From Cryptomeria japonica (lineage: Eukaryota; Streptophyta; Pinopsida; Cupressales; Cupressaceae): DNA of 64,000 bases. A program made the translations under genes and the position numbers. Location of the stretch: the NCBI RefSeq assembly GCF_030272615.1, contig NC_081408.1, positions 304,145,450 through 304,209,449 of the forward strand. Direction: 5' to 3'. Of the stretch, positions 45,891 to 56,229 are shown one piece after another. The notes under the pieces are model-generated. The model ran no database searches and was not told the origin of the DNA. It worked only from the letters and a program-made list of their open reading frames with translations. The number at the start of each line of letters is the position of its first letter. The stretch's first letter is position 1.

Positions 45891-46760
45891 ACCAATGAAA
45901 ATCTGTAGGGAAAGAGGTGCCTTGTGGTTTTATTATCTATGCTTGGTTGATTACACAAATGAGCTACTTCTCCTTAAAGATTTATTCTTTATCATTGTCC
46001 TAAGTTTTCAATGGATAATTTATTGACTAATTAAATAATAATTAGTTAAGTTTTTTTAAAGTGAAAATATTGAAAAGATAATTTAATGTAATTATTAATT
46101 AAAATTACGTTTTAAGTTGTGTCTTAGGGAAGGACACCTAAACATATGGGAGTCTTTTTGCTCATGATGAATTACTATTTAATTAAAAAAGAGTTTGTGG
46201 AGGAAAAAGGAAATTCCTATTTTTTATTATTGTATTTTTCTCTTCAAAATATTTATGAAAAAGAATTGAGGGCTCATTGAAAGGTTAGTCATGTATTCTC
46301 TCATTTTGTCAAGGATGAAAGCCTTATTGAAAATATTGGTTTCAAAAATGAAAAACCCTTATCTAATTGGAATGAGTGAGTTGAAAAGTAAAGTTCATTC
46401 ATGAATTCACTTCTAGGTTATTGCAGCAATCTTTATTTATGATCATCACTTTACCTCAACATTATCAATAGTAATACTTTGTATATGATGTTTTGAAATT
46501 TGAGATTATTTTTTTCATATATACCTTTTTTCATAAGTATCCTTAATGTTTAGTTTTTTTCTTTGATATATTGTCTCACCCCACTAAATAAATGAAAAGA
46601 GTTATATTTTCTCCTCCCACTAAATAAGTGGAAATATCACAACCACTGAATAAGTGAAAGTTTTGTATTCACTCATCTCTTCTTGCATTCTCAAAACTCT
46701 ATTGTCTCTTTTCTCAAGCCATAAACATATGTGCATACATGCAAGTCAGTTGTAGGTTGT
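45891..46760. other. AT-rich spacer
   Basis: No ORF, repeat or element edge recognised, apart from three loose CCCACTAAATAAGTG-type copies near 46580-46660. Confidence 0.5.
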
Positions 46761-46782
46761 TTATTGGTAGATATGTTTTTTA

Positions 46783-48116
46783 TTAGAGAAAAAACAAGTT
46801 TTGAAGGGACCCGAAACCCTTTTAAAAAAATATCATTTTGGACTTAACAAGATATTAAGCCACAATAGATCACTACAAATAAACAGCCCCATAGAAACAT
46901 ATTCAGAAAAACATCAATGGGATAGAGACAAAACCAACCTCAAACAACCAGTTGTCTAAAAGAATAGATGTGAATTAACCAAACAACCAAGGAAAATAAG
47001 AAACCAAAAACAAAACCATGGGACACAAAGAGGGTTTAACCAACAGGCACCCACAACCTGAACAAAAGTTGCACAAAAAACTATCAAGTAGCCAAAACCC
47101 AAAGAAAGGACTAGAGAAAACTCCAGCCCAATCACCCACAACCAGGGAGCCTCAAAATTTACCTTTAGTACTGCCCTTGTGGGAATTAAGAGTCATTTCA
47201 AAAGAGGGCTTAGGCATCTTAGATTTCATTCTCTTAATAGTTATCCAACCCTCTTCCACGTTAGTAGCTGCATCAAACCAATCTAATAAACCCAATGCTA
47301 AACCACAAAAAATTTGAGAAGCAGCACCAGTAGCACCCCCCTTCTTATAGTTGCTCCCTCCATGCAAAAAGTCATCATGAACACTACTAAAGTAATTGAC
47401 AGCCAAAGCACCATCACTTGACGTAGACACTCGGGGCATAATTCCACTCGAGGAATCAACATGAGGGACATGAGACTATAGACCAACCTCAAAAACCACT
47501 CCACCAGAAGACAACACAACCTAAGAAGAAACAACAATATCTTGCATTGCCATTTGAGAGCCCTTAGGAATATCAGTTTTCTTGTCAACCGTGTAATGTT
47601 GATTTGAAGCACCCTTCCACCATGAGGCCAACAAGGTCTTCTTCTCAAACCGACAATGCTAAGTTGCATGACCCGTTTTGAAACATCTTCGATACTTGAA
47701 GGGTATCCCTTCATAGTCCAAAATTTGAACCCAGCTACCCTTAGAAGAATTGATAATGATCTCGACGGGAAGTCCTTTTGAAACTTCTAGCTTGACCAAA
47801 ATACGAGCAAAGGGGGAGTAAAGAATGTCAGACCAATCATCATCACCAATAGAAAATCCCTAAGAGCATTACCAATTTCCTGAAAAAGAGAATCAACCCA
47901 CAAATGAAGAGGGAGATAAGGAAGTCTAACCCAAACCAGAATCTTATTAAACATTTCAGAAAAAGGATTGAAATCAAAGTGCCAGGTTTAACCAATAAAG
48001 GGAAGTTGCTCTTCCAACAAAAATAATTATCACACAAGATTATCTTTCTGTCCTCAACATTCTCAAATTTTTCAATAAAAAAGCCTTTAGTCATAGGGTA
48101 AATATGAACAATAACG
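46783..48116 (-). mobile_element. 5'-truncated LINE-type element with ORF1 remnant only
   Basis: A 22-bp direct repeat with one mismatch flanks it (46761-46782 and 48117-48138), fitting target-primed reverse transcription. On the minus strand it begins in mid-ORF1 (MTKGFFIEKFENVEDRKIILC), passes through a CCHC knuckle CRRCFKTGHAT-x-HC with a stop in it, and a SWWKGAS-like stretch. It ends with EEGWITIKRMKSKMP, SFEMTLNSHKG and a 3' tail containing GGGTTTCGGGTCCCTTCAAAA. Several frameshifts. No endonuclease or reverse transcriptase follows ORF1. It is about 1.33 kb long. Confidence 0.82.
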
Positions 48117-48138
48117 TTATTGGTAGATATGTTTCTTA

Positions 48139-50190
48139 GTGAGAACATTCTAAATTTGCATTATAGAGGAATCTAATATCATAATGTCAACAAGCTACAA
48201 AACAAATCCAATTTCAACCAGTTTTAAACATGTAACCCATGTATGCTTGCACATGGAAATGGGTTGTTATTTATGAGAGACAATTTTCTTTTTTTCAACT
48301 TGATGTAAAATTATATTTAACATAGAATATAAATTAAACTGATATACAGGACAGTGAAAATTAGCACCTGAAATTATTAGTACTTTTTATATGAATCGGT
48401 ATAGCTCCCATACAACTTTCTCTCTACAATCTAGCATTGTGTCATGGCTTCAATGGCTTTATGCATATATGCCATTAAAATGGATACAACTCTCTTTTCT
48501 AATATAAATTCACCTATCAATACTAACATTAATTTGGTAGACATTACGTAACTTATACTTTGATTGTCTCTGCTATGATCAAGAAAGCCTTATTCATAAG
48601 AATGATATGTGGTGCATAGCCAAAGGGATTGAGATATTCACTTAAGAATCCATATGTAGACATATCAAATAGAGATCAATTAGTATATGATTGAGATATT
48701 GACTTAAGAATCCCATTAAATAAATGTTGATGTTGAGCCTTGCACAAAGATTACCCCATGCAAACTCAGGGTAAGATACACCTCCTTTGAAGCATAATAC
48801 TTAACTAATTAAGTTCAAAAAGATATCCACAAATTGGATAAGGGGATTATTGAGAATGAAAAATATTTATGAATTAAGTTCAACTAAAATTATATGTACA
48901 ACATGGGATATGAACTATTAAAACTAATGATAATTTATGATAGTTTAACAAATTGTTTAATTAGACTTTTAGTTTTTTCAGGACTTAATCCTCTAAACAA
49001 ACATCTTAAGAATTTTTCAATAAAAAGGAGAAATTGTAAATGTATTTCACCACTCCAGACTCTTTTCTCTCTAACCCCTCTCTATTTACAAAGTTTGGAA
49101 AGTACATAATTCTTTATAAGTCACCCTCATCTCACAATTTTTACAATCTAGGTTATTCACTAACAACCTCACAATTGAAAAGCATATTTCATGACTTTGG
49201 ACTTCTTACACTCTAATCTTTCTTCCCTATTGATAAGGCTTTGTTATAAGTCACTCTAATCTCAAAATTCTTATCAATGTAAATTTAACCTCACAACTAT
49301 AAACATATTTCACTACTTTAAACTTATTGCCTTGTAACATCACTTCCCATTGTCAAAGCTTTTGGAGAATGTGCAACCTTATTAACATAGGATTATCCCA
49401 ATACAACCTCATAATTGTAACTATATTTCACCTTTTTGGACTTATCACTCTATAATATTTCTCCCTATTGTCAAATGTTTTGGAACATGTAGTCTTATAA
49501 ATCACCCTCATCTCACAATTAATATCAATATAGAATAAACCCAATAATAACCCACTCACATATGATTAAATAGAAGTTTTTATAAACAATGTTAATTAGA
49601 TATTTTATTTTTATTTTGTATAAAGATCAGGTGACATTTTTTAACTACAAGAAACACTCTTACAAATAGCTATACACTTAATCCAACACAAAATTACTAA
49701 ACTCTTCAAAAACAAAAAGAAACATAAATGATAACATAAAATCTGATTCATTTGATTCCAATATTGTCAACATAAAAAATGAAGCCAGGTTTCAAATTTG
49801 ATTAGGCTTTAAACAAAAATACATAAAAGCCAAAAATAATAACAAAATATTGGCCTCTTCGAGCATTTATCTGCAAGTGCAGCTAGCAATTTGCCATACT
49901 GTTTCAATCAATTCACTTTCTTCAAAGACTCTCTTGCACAACCACTTTCACAAATAAATAAAATTTCACGGATCACTAAAATACAAATGGATAATGATGC
50001 ACACAAACTTTAACAAATATGACTAAAACACATCATAGATCGGATAGAAAAATTTGAAATCCACATTGGCTTTCATGTTAGTCAAAATTACATGACATTG
50101 TAGCTACAACTGAATGACAATTTACCTATCATAAAATTTATCTATCAAGTAAATGGTAGCGATACGATGCAACCGAAAATTGAGTTCTTT
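48139..50190. other. AT-rich spacer without recognised genes
   Basis: Only chance frames occur (for example 48894-49109). Near 49020-49560 several loose repeats of a TCACAATTNNTATCAATAT/CACCCTCATCTCACAAT type follow each other at 100-180 bp, possibly an old degenerate tandem array. Nothing else is supported. Confidence 0.45.
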
Positions 50191-50261
50191 CAAAGTTTTT
50201 AAAACATTCAAGTTAGTGTAACTGGAAAGTGTACATTAAGGTTTTAAAATGTTTTTGATTA

Positions 50262-52105
50262 GGGGGAAAACAGATTTTGAAGGGACCTGAAACCCTTTAC
50301 AAACAAAATATGATATGATCTGAAATCCTCAACCAAAAAGTTGTCCAAAAAAAAAGAATAGGAAAGAACCAGACAACCATGGGTGAAAAGGACACCCATA
50401 ACCAAAAATTACAAAGATGCAAAAAGAAAAACCTAGAGCCAACCAAAAACCCTCCCCAAACCAGGAACCATCAAGATTAAGATTTAGAATTGCTCTTATG
50501 GGATCAAAGAGTCATATTGAAAGAAGTTTTAAAGGACCTATCTTTTTAGCCTTTAACATAAATCCATCCCTCTTCCATTTGTGTTGCCTTAACATGCCAA
50601 TCCAGCGCACCAAAATAGTAAGAGTGAGAATCAATAGTCATTGTCTTAACCTCACTAGAATCAACAGACAATAAAGGGAAAACCCCAACATCTCCAGTTT
50701 GCCACAACCCAATAGACACAGCCTTACCAGAACTAGCAGATGAAAAAACCCCAGCATCAGAAGGCAAGTCAGCCAACTTGGTAAAAATAAGAGTGCCAGC
50801 CAAATCATTATCACCAAAAGAAGCCTCCTGAGTCTCCTTGACATGAGAAACATCAGGAGACACACGCACAGTTTCAACAACCCCACCAAGAGAGACAACC
50901 TGAGGGGATGCCTCAAAATCCGGTAGATCCAAAACAACCACCTCAGAAAAACTCCTAGATTGATATGGAATCTTCGACACCATATAATGTTGTATCGATG
51001 CACCTTTCCACCACGTAGCCTTAGTTGCCTTTTTCTCAAACCCACAATGTTCAACAACATGCCCATTTTTAAAACATCTACTACAGTGAAAGGGAATCCC
51101 TTCATAGTTGAAAGATTGGACCCAAGAACCCTTTGAAGAATTAAGTAAAATTTCAGCAGGTAGCCCATTTGAGATATCCAAATCAACAAGTATGCGGACA
51201 AATGTAGAGTGGAAGATATTAGAGGAATCAACATCCACCATCAGAAAGTCACCAAGGGCATCTCCCACTTCCTCTAAAATAGAATCATTCCATAAATGAA
51301 GTGGGAGATTAGGAAGCTGAACCCAGGCTGGAATCTTATAAAACATTTCAGTAGAAGGGTTAAAATTGGAGTGCCAAGGCTTAACCATCGGCAAAAATTT
51401 ATCCTCCCAACTAAAAAAATGATCACATAAAATTTTGTTTCTATCTTGGGCATTATCAAACTTTGCAACGAAAAACCCCTTAGCCATGTGGAAAATATGA
51501 ATTTTACTCGTGATAAGAGGCTCCCGATGTTCAGATATCCAAGTGTGCAACTGAGGAAGAGAAGGCCAAGACCCCCTAAAACGACAGATCGCACCATGTA
51601 AAGAAAGGGTAGAAACATTATAAACAATTTCCTTTGTCGTATCATCTTTTAGATTGACGGATATGACCTTAGTAACTGGAAAAAACCCACCAAACGGTCT
51701 AGGTCGTGGCTTCTGAGTCACACCAGGCCGCACACCAGCAACATTGAGACAGAAGGACACCGAGGAGGAGCCCATCACACCTGAAACCCAAGCAGAAGCA
51801 TCCAAGGGCCGAGAGGCATCAGACTCCCCTGGACTTGATTTTCCACACCAGGCATCGATCGAGCGCTGCCCTGCATATCCAACATAGTAGCAGAGGAGAC
51901 ACAAGCAGAGGATGGAGAGTTTGAAATTTTTTGGGCTAGAGTTACGGGTCCAAGAATAGAGAGAAGCATGTGCATCATTCATCACTTCTCCAAAAATTGT
52001 ACTCCAAATAGAGAAATTGTAAGACATTTCAATGGGTGCAATATGTGTAGCTGTTCAAAATTGGACATACAGAATTGATACATTTATAGACTTAAATTTC
52101 TTGTA
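50262..52105 (-). mobile_element. LINE-type ORF1-only element, near full length
   Basis: It shares the 3' tail (complement of 50262-50310, GGGTTTCAGGTCCCTTCAAAA) and all of ORF1 with the truncated copy at 46783-48116. No ORF2 lies between ORF1 and this common 3' end. An imperfect direct repeat of about 75 bp (roughly 81% identical) flanks it at 50187-50262 and 52109-52185. It may be an old, unusually long target-site duplication, so the 5' boundary is approximate. Confidence 0.65.
50546..52027 (-). CDS. LINE ORF1 protein: DUF4283 plus CCHC zinc knuckle
   Basis: A 493-codon open frame. Residues ~115-275 match DUF4283, the RNA-binding domain of plant L1-type ORF1 proteins: GSWPSLPQLHTWI, HMAKGFFVAKFDNAQDRNKIL, FYKIPAWVQLPNLPLHLW, EEVGDALGDFLMVD. 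The linker WVQSFNYEGIPFHCSRC leads to the zinc knuckle CSRCFKNGHVVEHC (zf-CCHC_4 type; residues ~313-327). The C-terminal third is acidic, Val/Ser-rich. The protein should coat element RNA in a ribonucleoprotein. Compared with the relic at 46783-48116, whose C-terminus continues SFEMTLNSHKG, this frame stops about 26 codons early at TAA. The first ~27 codons lie in sequence also found at 52991-53113, so the N-terminus may be locally derived. Confidence 0.8.
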   Translation of the reverse strand: MSYNFSIWSTIFGEVMNDAHASLYSWTRNSSPKNFKLSILCLCLLCYYVGYAGQRSIDAWCGKSSPGESDASRPLDASAWVSGVMGSSSVSFCLNVAGVRPGVTQKPRPRPFGGFFPVTKVISVNLKDDTTKEIVYNVSTLSLHGAICRFRGSWPSLPQLHTWISEHREPLITSKIHIFHMAKGFFVAKFDNAQDRNKILCDHFFSWEDKFLPMVKPWHSNFNPSTEMFYKIPAWVQLPNLPLHLWNDSILEEVGDALGDFLMVDVDSSNIFHSTFVRILVDLDISNGLPAEILLNSSKGSWVQSFNYEGIPFHCSRCFKNGHVVEHCGFEKKATKATWWKGASIQHYMVSKIPYQSRSFSEVVVLDLPDFEASPQVVSLGGVVETVRVSPDVSHVKETQEASFGDNDLAGTLIFTKLADLPSDAGVFSSASSGKAVSIGLWQTGDVGVFPLLSVDSSEVKTMTIDSHSYYFGALDWHVKATQMEEGWIYVKG

Positions 52106-52185
52106 AAGTCTTTAAAACATTCGAAGTTAGTGCAATTTTAAAATATAAATCAAGGTTTTCAAATGTTTGTCTATGGTAAAATAGG

Positions 52186-54414
52186 AGTTTTGGTAATTTT
52201 GAAAGTGTTTAGTTATAAAACATGAGAAATATAGAAATGTAGACAAAATAGGGAATAATATTTTCTTAAAATAATGAACAAATTTTGTGTTCCATATCAA
52301 GGATGTATAAAATGCATTTATTCAAAAGGTTTTATTAAATCTTAAGTAGTCCTCCACACAACATTTAACAAAATAAAGCTTGATTATATATAATATCCAA
52401 AAAGTTCTATATTTTATAGAACACGTCAAATTATTACAAAATCATTTTTCTAATGTGTTTTTACAAACCTCTAAAAAAGAAAACTAAACTTAAAAAACTG
52501 ATTTTTTTTTTAAAAAGAACATGAGAAACTTTTCAAAATACTACCATTTTATTTTATTTTTCTAACATATAAATGAAATTTTTACTCGCAGTAACAGTAA
52601 ATCAGGAGAGAGAGATTATGAAAGCACAAAATAGACTCCATGTGGGACCAGATAACACAACACAACACATGCTTCTCACTAAAGCACTAAACGCATTACC
52701 ATCCCATCACCCATGAGTCAAGGGTCATCAGAAAATAATTACAATTTAGTGCTGTCATCCTCTCTTGACTTGACTAAACGTATCCTCTCTTCACTTTGTA
52801 TTAATCATCTCTTTCCAAGCTACGCTGGAAAAGTCTGTAAAAACAAATGCAAGAATACACAGATTCATCATTTTCAGCCTGAAACAAATTCATTCATATT
52901 ACTCGGTTGTGGAAAGTAGCTCAGTTTTTTCTTATACCACTGAAACGAATCTTCTCGCACTCAAAACAAAATTTGAATAAGAACAAACTCCAAGAATAGA
53001 GAGAGGCATGTGCATGTGGAGCTCATCTTCAGCCTTCACATCATTCATCACTTCTCGAGAAAATTATATTCCAAACGAAAAGGGGAGATAGACAAATTGA
53101 TAAGACATTTCCAATTGATTTTTTCCAATTCTATGGTATTATCAATTGATTATCTAACCACAAATTTAATATATCGTATCATTCGATTTTATTAAAGATT
53201 AGAAAATTATAAAAAATATATACGGAATATTGATTAAAAAAATAGAAAATTTTAATTTTTTCAAATAGTTTCACACAGCCATTTACATCTTTGTTTATTG
53301 ATCCTTGGCTTCCCTCATCATCCAACAGGTTTTACTCACACGTCTTCCCTCCTCTTTGTCCATAGCCGTCTAGATAGGTTTCCTCTTCAAATTAAATATA
53401 AAAGAAAATCGAAATCAATAACTGAAGTTAAATAATTTGTATTAAAAATAATAGAAAAGCCATAATTACATTTGTGAAATTATTATTTCTTTTCAAAGGT
53501 TTTACTCAAAATAAATAAAAAAAATTTCATAATTAGTCAACTTTTTCATATTCTATGTAGTGGCAACATGTTGACCCTTGATTCATATGAGCACCACTTA
53601 CTCCTAATGATCTTACTTTCAAACAAGGTTAAGAGAAAAAATAGCACTAAAAATGAGTTGTAAGAAGAAAGAGTACACAAATTGTATACTATGGTGGATC
53701 CAACAGCAATGAAAATGTCTTTAATACTATATTATTAATATGAATAAAATGTTGTGTACTTTCATTTGATTTAACATATAACAATACTTTTAGATTGATT
53801 GGACTCTCCATAATCTATAAAATCAAGTGTCATTATTAAAATAGATAAATAGAGTGTCATATCCAATCATAAAATTAAGAATCTACACCTTATGTAACTT
53901 GGAGAGGACAATCTTATAGATTTTTTATTATTTTAACAAATATTTATGTTTAAATTAAAATATTTTGAAACAATATAAAATAATATTGTATAAAATTCAT
54001 TATAAATCTTTGAACTTATATAAATATCAATGATTATCATTAATTCATTTTCAATTCATTTTTTATAATTTTTTTTTTATATATAAAATAAATATTATTT
54101 TATAAAAAAATTAATTTATCTACAAAATATGCTAATGATAACTAGCATATAAAATACTAATAATAAATAGCTCTTAAAAATTATTTTTTCTTACATAAAA
54201 GAAAAAACAAATAAATCATTTATTTATGATCTTCTTTGTAATTTGGAATTTAATCTAGATCTCCACGCGATTTAGCAGAAAATGCTGCATCGGTCTACAA
54301 AAAACTTATAATCAATATTTTACCAAAAATAATTAAAACAAATAAAAACTTCAAGCATGCTCTATGAAGTACATTCACAAATTTATAAGCGGACCTGAGT
54401 CGTAAACCACACTT
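52186..54414. other. AT-rich spacer upstream of the receptor kinase
   Basis: A repeat of the 51949-52033 sequence lies at 52991-53113. Otherwise AT-rich with chance frames only (52713-52919, 53010-53195). The promoter of the receptor-kinase gene should lie near the right end, but no TATA element can be singled out in such AT-rich DNA. Confidence 0.5.
52991..53113. repeat. Second copy of the ORF1 start region
   Basis: CCAAGAATAGAGAGAGGCAT, CATCATTCATCACTTCTC and AAGACATTTC recur in the same order as at 51949-52033, with about 30 extra bases here between the first two blocks. Confidence 0.7.
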
Positions 54415-56229
54415 ATGTCATTTGGCCTTCCTCTGCAAAGCAAGCCAACAATGAAGATGAAGATTGTGGTGATGATGCTACTTTTTTTCTCTCTCTCTGC
54501 GCTGCCTCTGAATATGGCAAAGCCTTCTAATTATTCTGATCAACAAGCTCTAATTTCTTTCAAATCTGCTTTACTTTTGGATCCATTTGATTCCCTGCTT
54601 CATTGGTCTCCCAATCACACATTTTGCAATTGGACTGGTGTTACCTGTTCTTCTACTCGACAGCGTGTTGTTTCCTTGAATCTCACAGCTATGGGATTAC
54701 TTGGCCCAATCTCTCCCTTACTGGGAAATCTTTCATTCCTTAGAGTACTTGCCCTCAAAAATAATAGCTTCCAGGGCCATATCCCATATCAGCTTGGAAG
54801 GCTATTTCGCCTGAGAGTGCTTCGGTTGTCTTATAACAATTTAAGTGGAGAAATTCCCTCCGAACTTAGTCTTCTTTCAAATCTAGAAGCCATAGGATTA
54901 GGAGCAAACAAATTGACAGGTATTATCCCACCTTTCTTAGGAAACATGTCCTCTTTAAGTATCATAAGCTTGGGAGATAATGTACTCCAAGGTGGTATTC
55001 CTGCTACGTTGGGTATGCTTAGTCAGCTAAACTGGCTTGATCTTAAAAACAACAACTTAACAGGACCGATCCCCGTGGCCCTTTCTAATTGCACTCGTCT
55101 CCAACTGTTGGGGTTATATCAGAACAATTTAAACGGCCCAATTCCATGGGAGTTTGGAAGGCTGTCAGAGTTGCAACAATTCTATTTGTGGGGAAACCAA
55201 CTCACTGGAGAAATACCCACCTCACTGGGTAATTTGACTCAGCTGCGACGGTTGGATTTGAGTGACAACCAATTGAGCAGCACAGTGCCCCTGGAATTCG
55301 GGAAAATGCAGCAGCTGAGATTGTTAAGTTTGCAGCAAAATCATTTAGTGAGTGGAAGCAGTGGTTTGTCTATTCTAACAGTGTTAATTAATTGCTCCAG
55401 CTTGGAAATTCTTGATTTGGGATATAATTATCTCACTGGCATCTTGCCCATTTCAATTGGTCGGCTTTCAAAATCACTTTCATGTTTATGTTTGGAATCG
55501 AATGAAATTGGGGGAAATATACCAGATGAGATTGGTAATCTAACAAACTTGACAGAAGTATACCTAGATGCAAACCGATTCAAAGGGACCATTCCATCTG
55601 CACTCAGTAAACTTCCGAATTTGGAGAGACTATATTTGGACACAAAAAATTTACACGGGAGAATTCCAGAAAGTTTTGGCCAATCAAAAAGACTTGGATT
55701 GTTGTCACTCAGCGAGAACATGCTTTCAGGACAAATTCCAGAAAGTCTTGGCAAGCTTCCACAATTAAGAAGACTTTATCTTCATCACAATCAGCTATCA
55801 GAGAAAATACCTGCCAGTTTAGGGAGATGCAAGACGTTGGAAATGGTGGACTTGGCGCACAACAAGCTAACAGGAAATATACCCCCTGAAGTTGCAGGTC
55901 TTCAGAATCTCCAGTTCTATTTCAACGTTTCCGGAAATTTACTGCAAGGTTCTATTTTGGAAATGAGCAAAATGATTATGGTTTTAGCCATATATTTTTC
56001 TCAAAACAATTTCTCCGGTAGCATTCCCAGTGCATTGGCAAGTTGCAAGGGGCTGGAATATCTAAATCTTTCTGGAAATGCGTTTGAGGGGCCAATCCCT
56101 GCATCCCTATCAGATTTGCAAAATCTGAAGTACATGGATCTTTTTTGCAATAATCTGTCAGGTACAATACCGGTGGCTTTCAAAAAGATGAAAATGCTCC
56201 AACACCTCAATCTCTCTTCAACTGCTTAA
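54415..56229 (+). CDS. LRR-XII-type receptor kinase, ectodomain part (frameshifted gene)
   Basis: The 604-codon frame encodes the extracellular half of a plant LRR receptor kinase. Either ATG 54415 or, more likely, ATG 54451 starts it, since the latter puts the signal peptide (IVVMMLLFFSLSALPL) at the very N-terminus. Next come the LRRNT domain (DQQALISFKSALLLDP...HWSPNHTFCNWTGVTC, with the Cys pair) and 21 complete LRRs of the 24-residue plant type (LxxLxLxxNxLxGxIPxxLGxLx), with LRR 22 broken. Such receptors sit in the plasma membrane and detect peptides or microbial patterns; the EFR/FLS2/Xa21 group has this architecture. A missing base at about 56221-56226 (SSTA then stop, where the sister copy continues in frame) separates it from the kinase at 56230-57625. 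As read, it would yield a secreted LRR protein without kinase. Confidence 0.9.
   Translation: MSFGLPLQSKPTMKMKIVVMMLLFFSLSALPLNMAKPSNYSDQQALISFKSALLLDPFDSLLHWSPNHTFCNWTGVTCSSTRQRVVSLNLTAMGLLGPISPLLGNLSFLRVLALKNNSFQGHIPYQLGRLFRLRVLRLSYNNLSGEIPSELSLLSNLEAIGLGANKLTGIIPPFLGNMSSLSIISLGDNVLQGGIPATLGMLSQLNWLDLKNNNLTGPIPVALSNCTRLQLLGLYQNNLNGPIPWEFGRLSELQQFYLWGNQLTGEIPTSLGNLTQLRRLDLSDNQLSSTVPLEFGKMQQLRLLSLQQNHLVSGSSGLSILTVLINCSSLEILDLGYNYLTGILPISIGRLSKSLSCLCLESNEIGGNIPDEIGNLTNLTEVYLDANRFKGTIPSALSKLPNLERLYLDTKNLHGRIPESFGQSKRLGLLSLSENMLSGQIPESLGKLPQLRRLYLHHNQLSEKIPASLGRCKTLEMVDLAHNKLTGNIPPEVAGLQNLQFYFNVSGNLLQGSILEMSKMIMVLAIYFSQNNFSGSIPSALASCKGLEYLNLSGNAFEGPIPASLSDLQNLKYMDLFCNNLSGTIPVAFKKMKMLQHLNLSSTA

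Noticed and set aside
50638-51234. 198-codon minus ORF
   Set aside because: Alternative frame of the DUF4283/CCHC ORF1; Leu-rich shadow.
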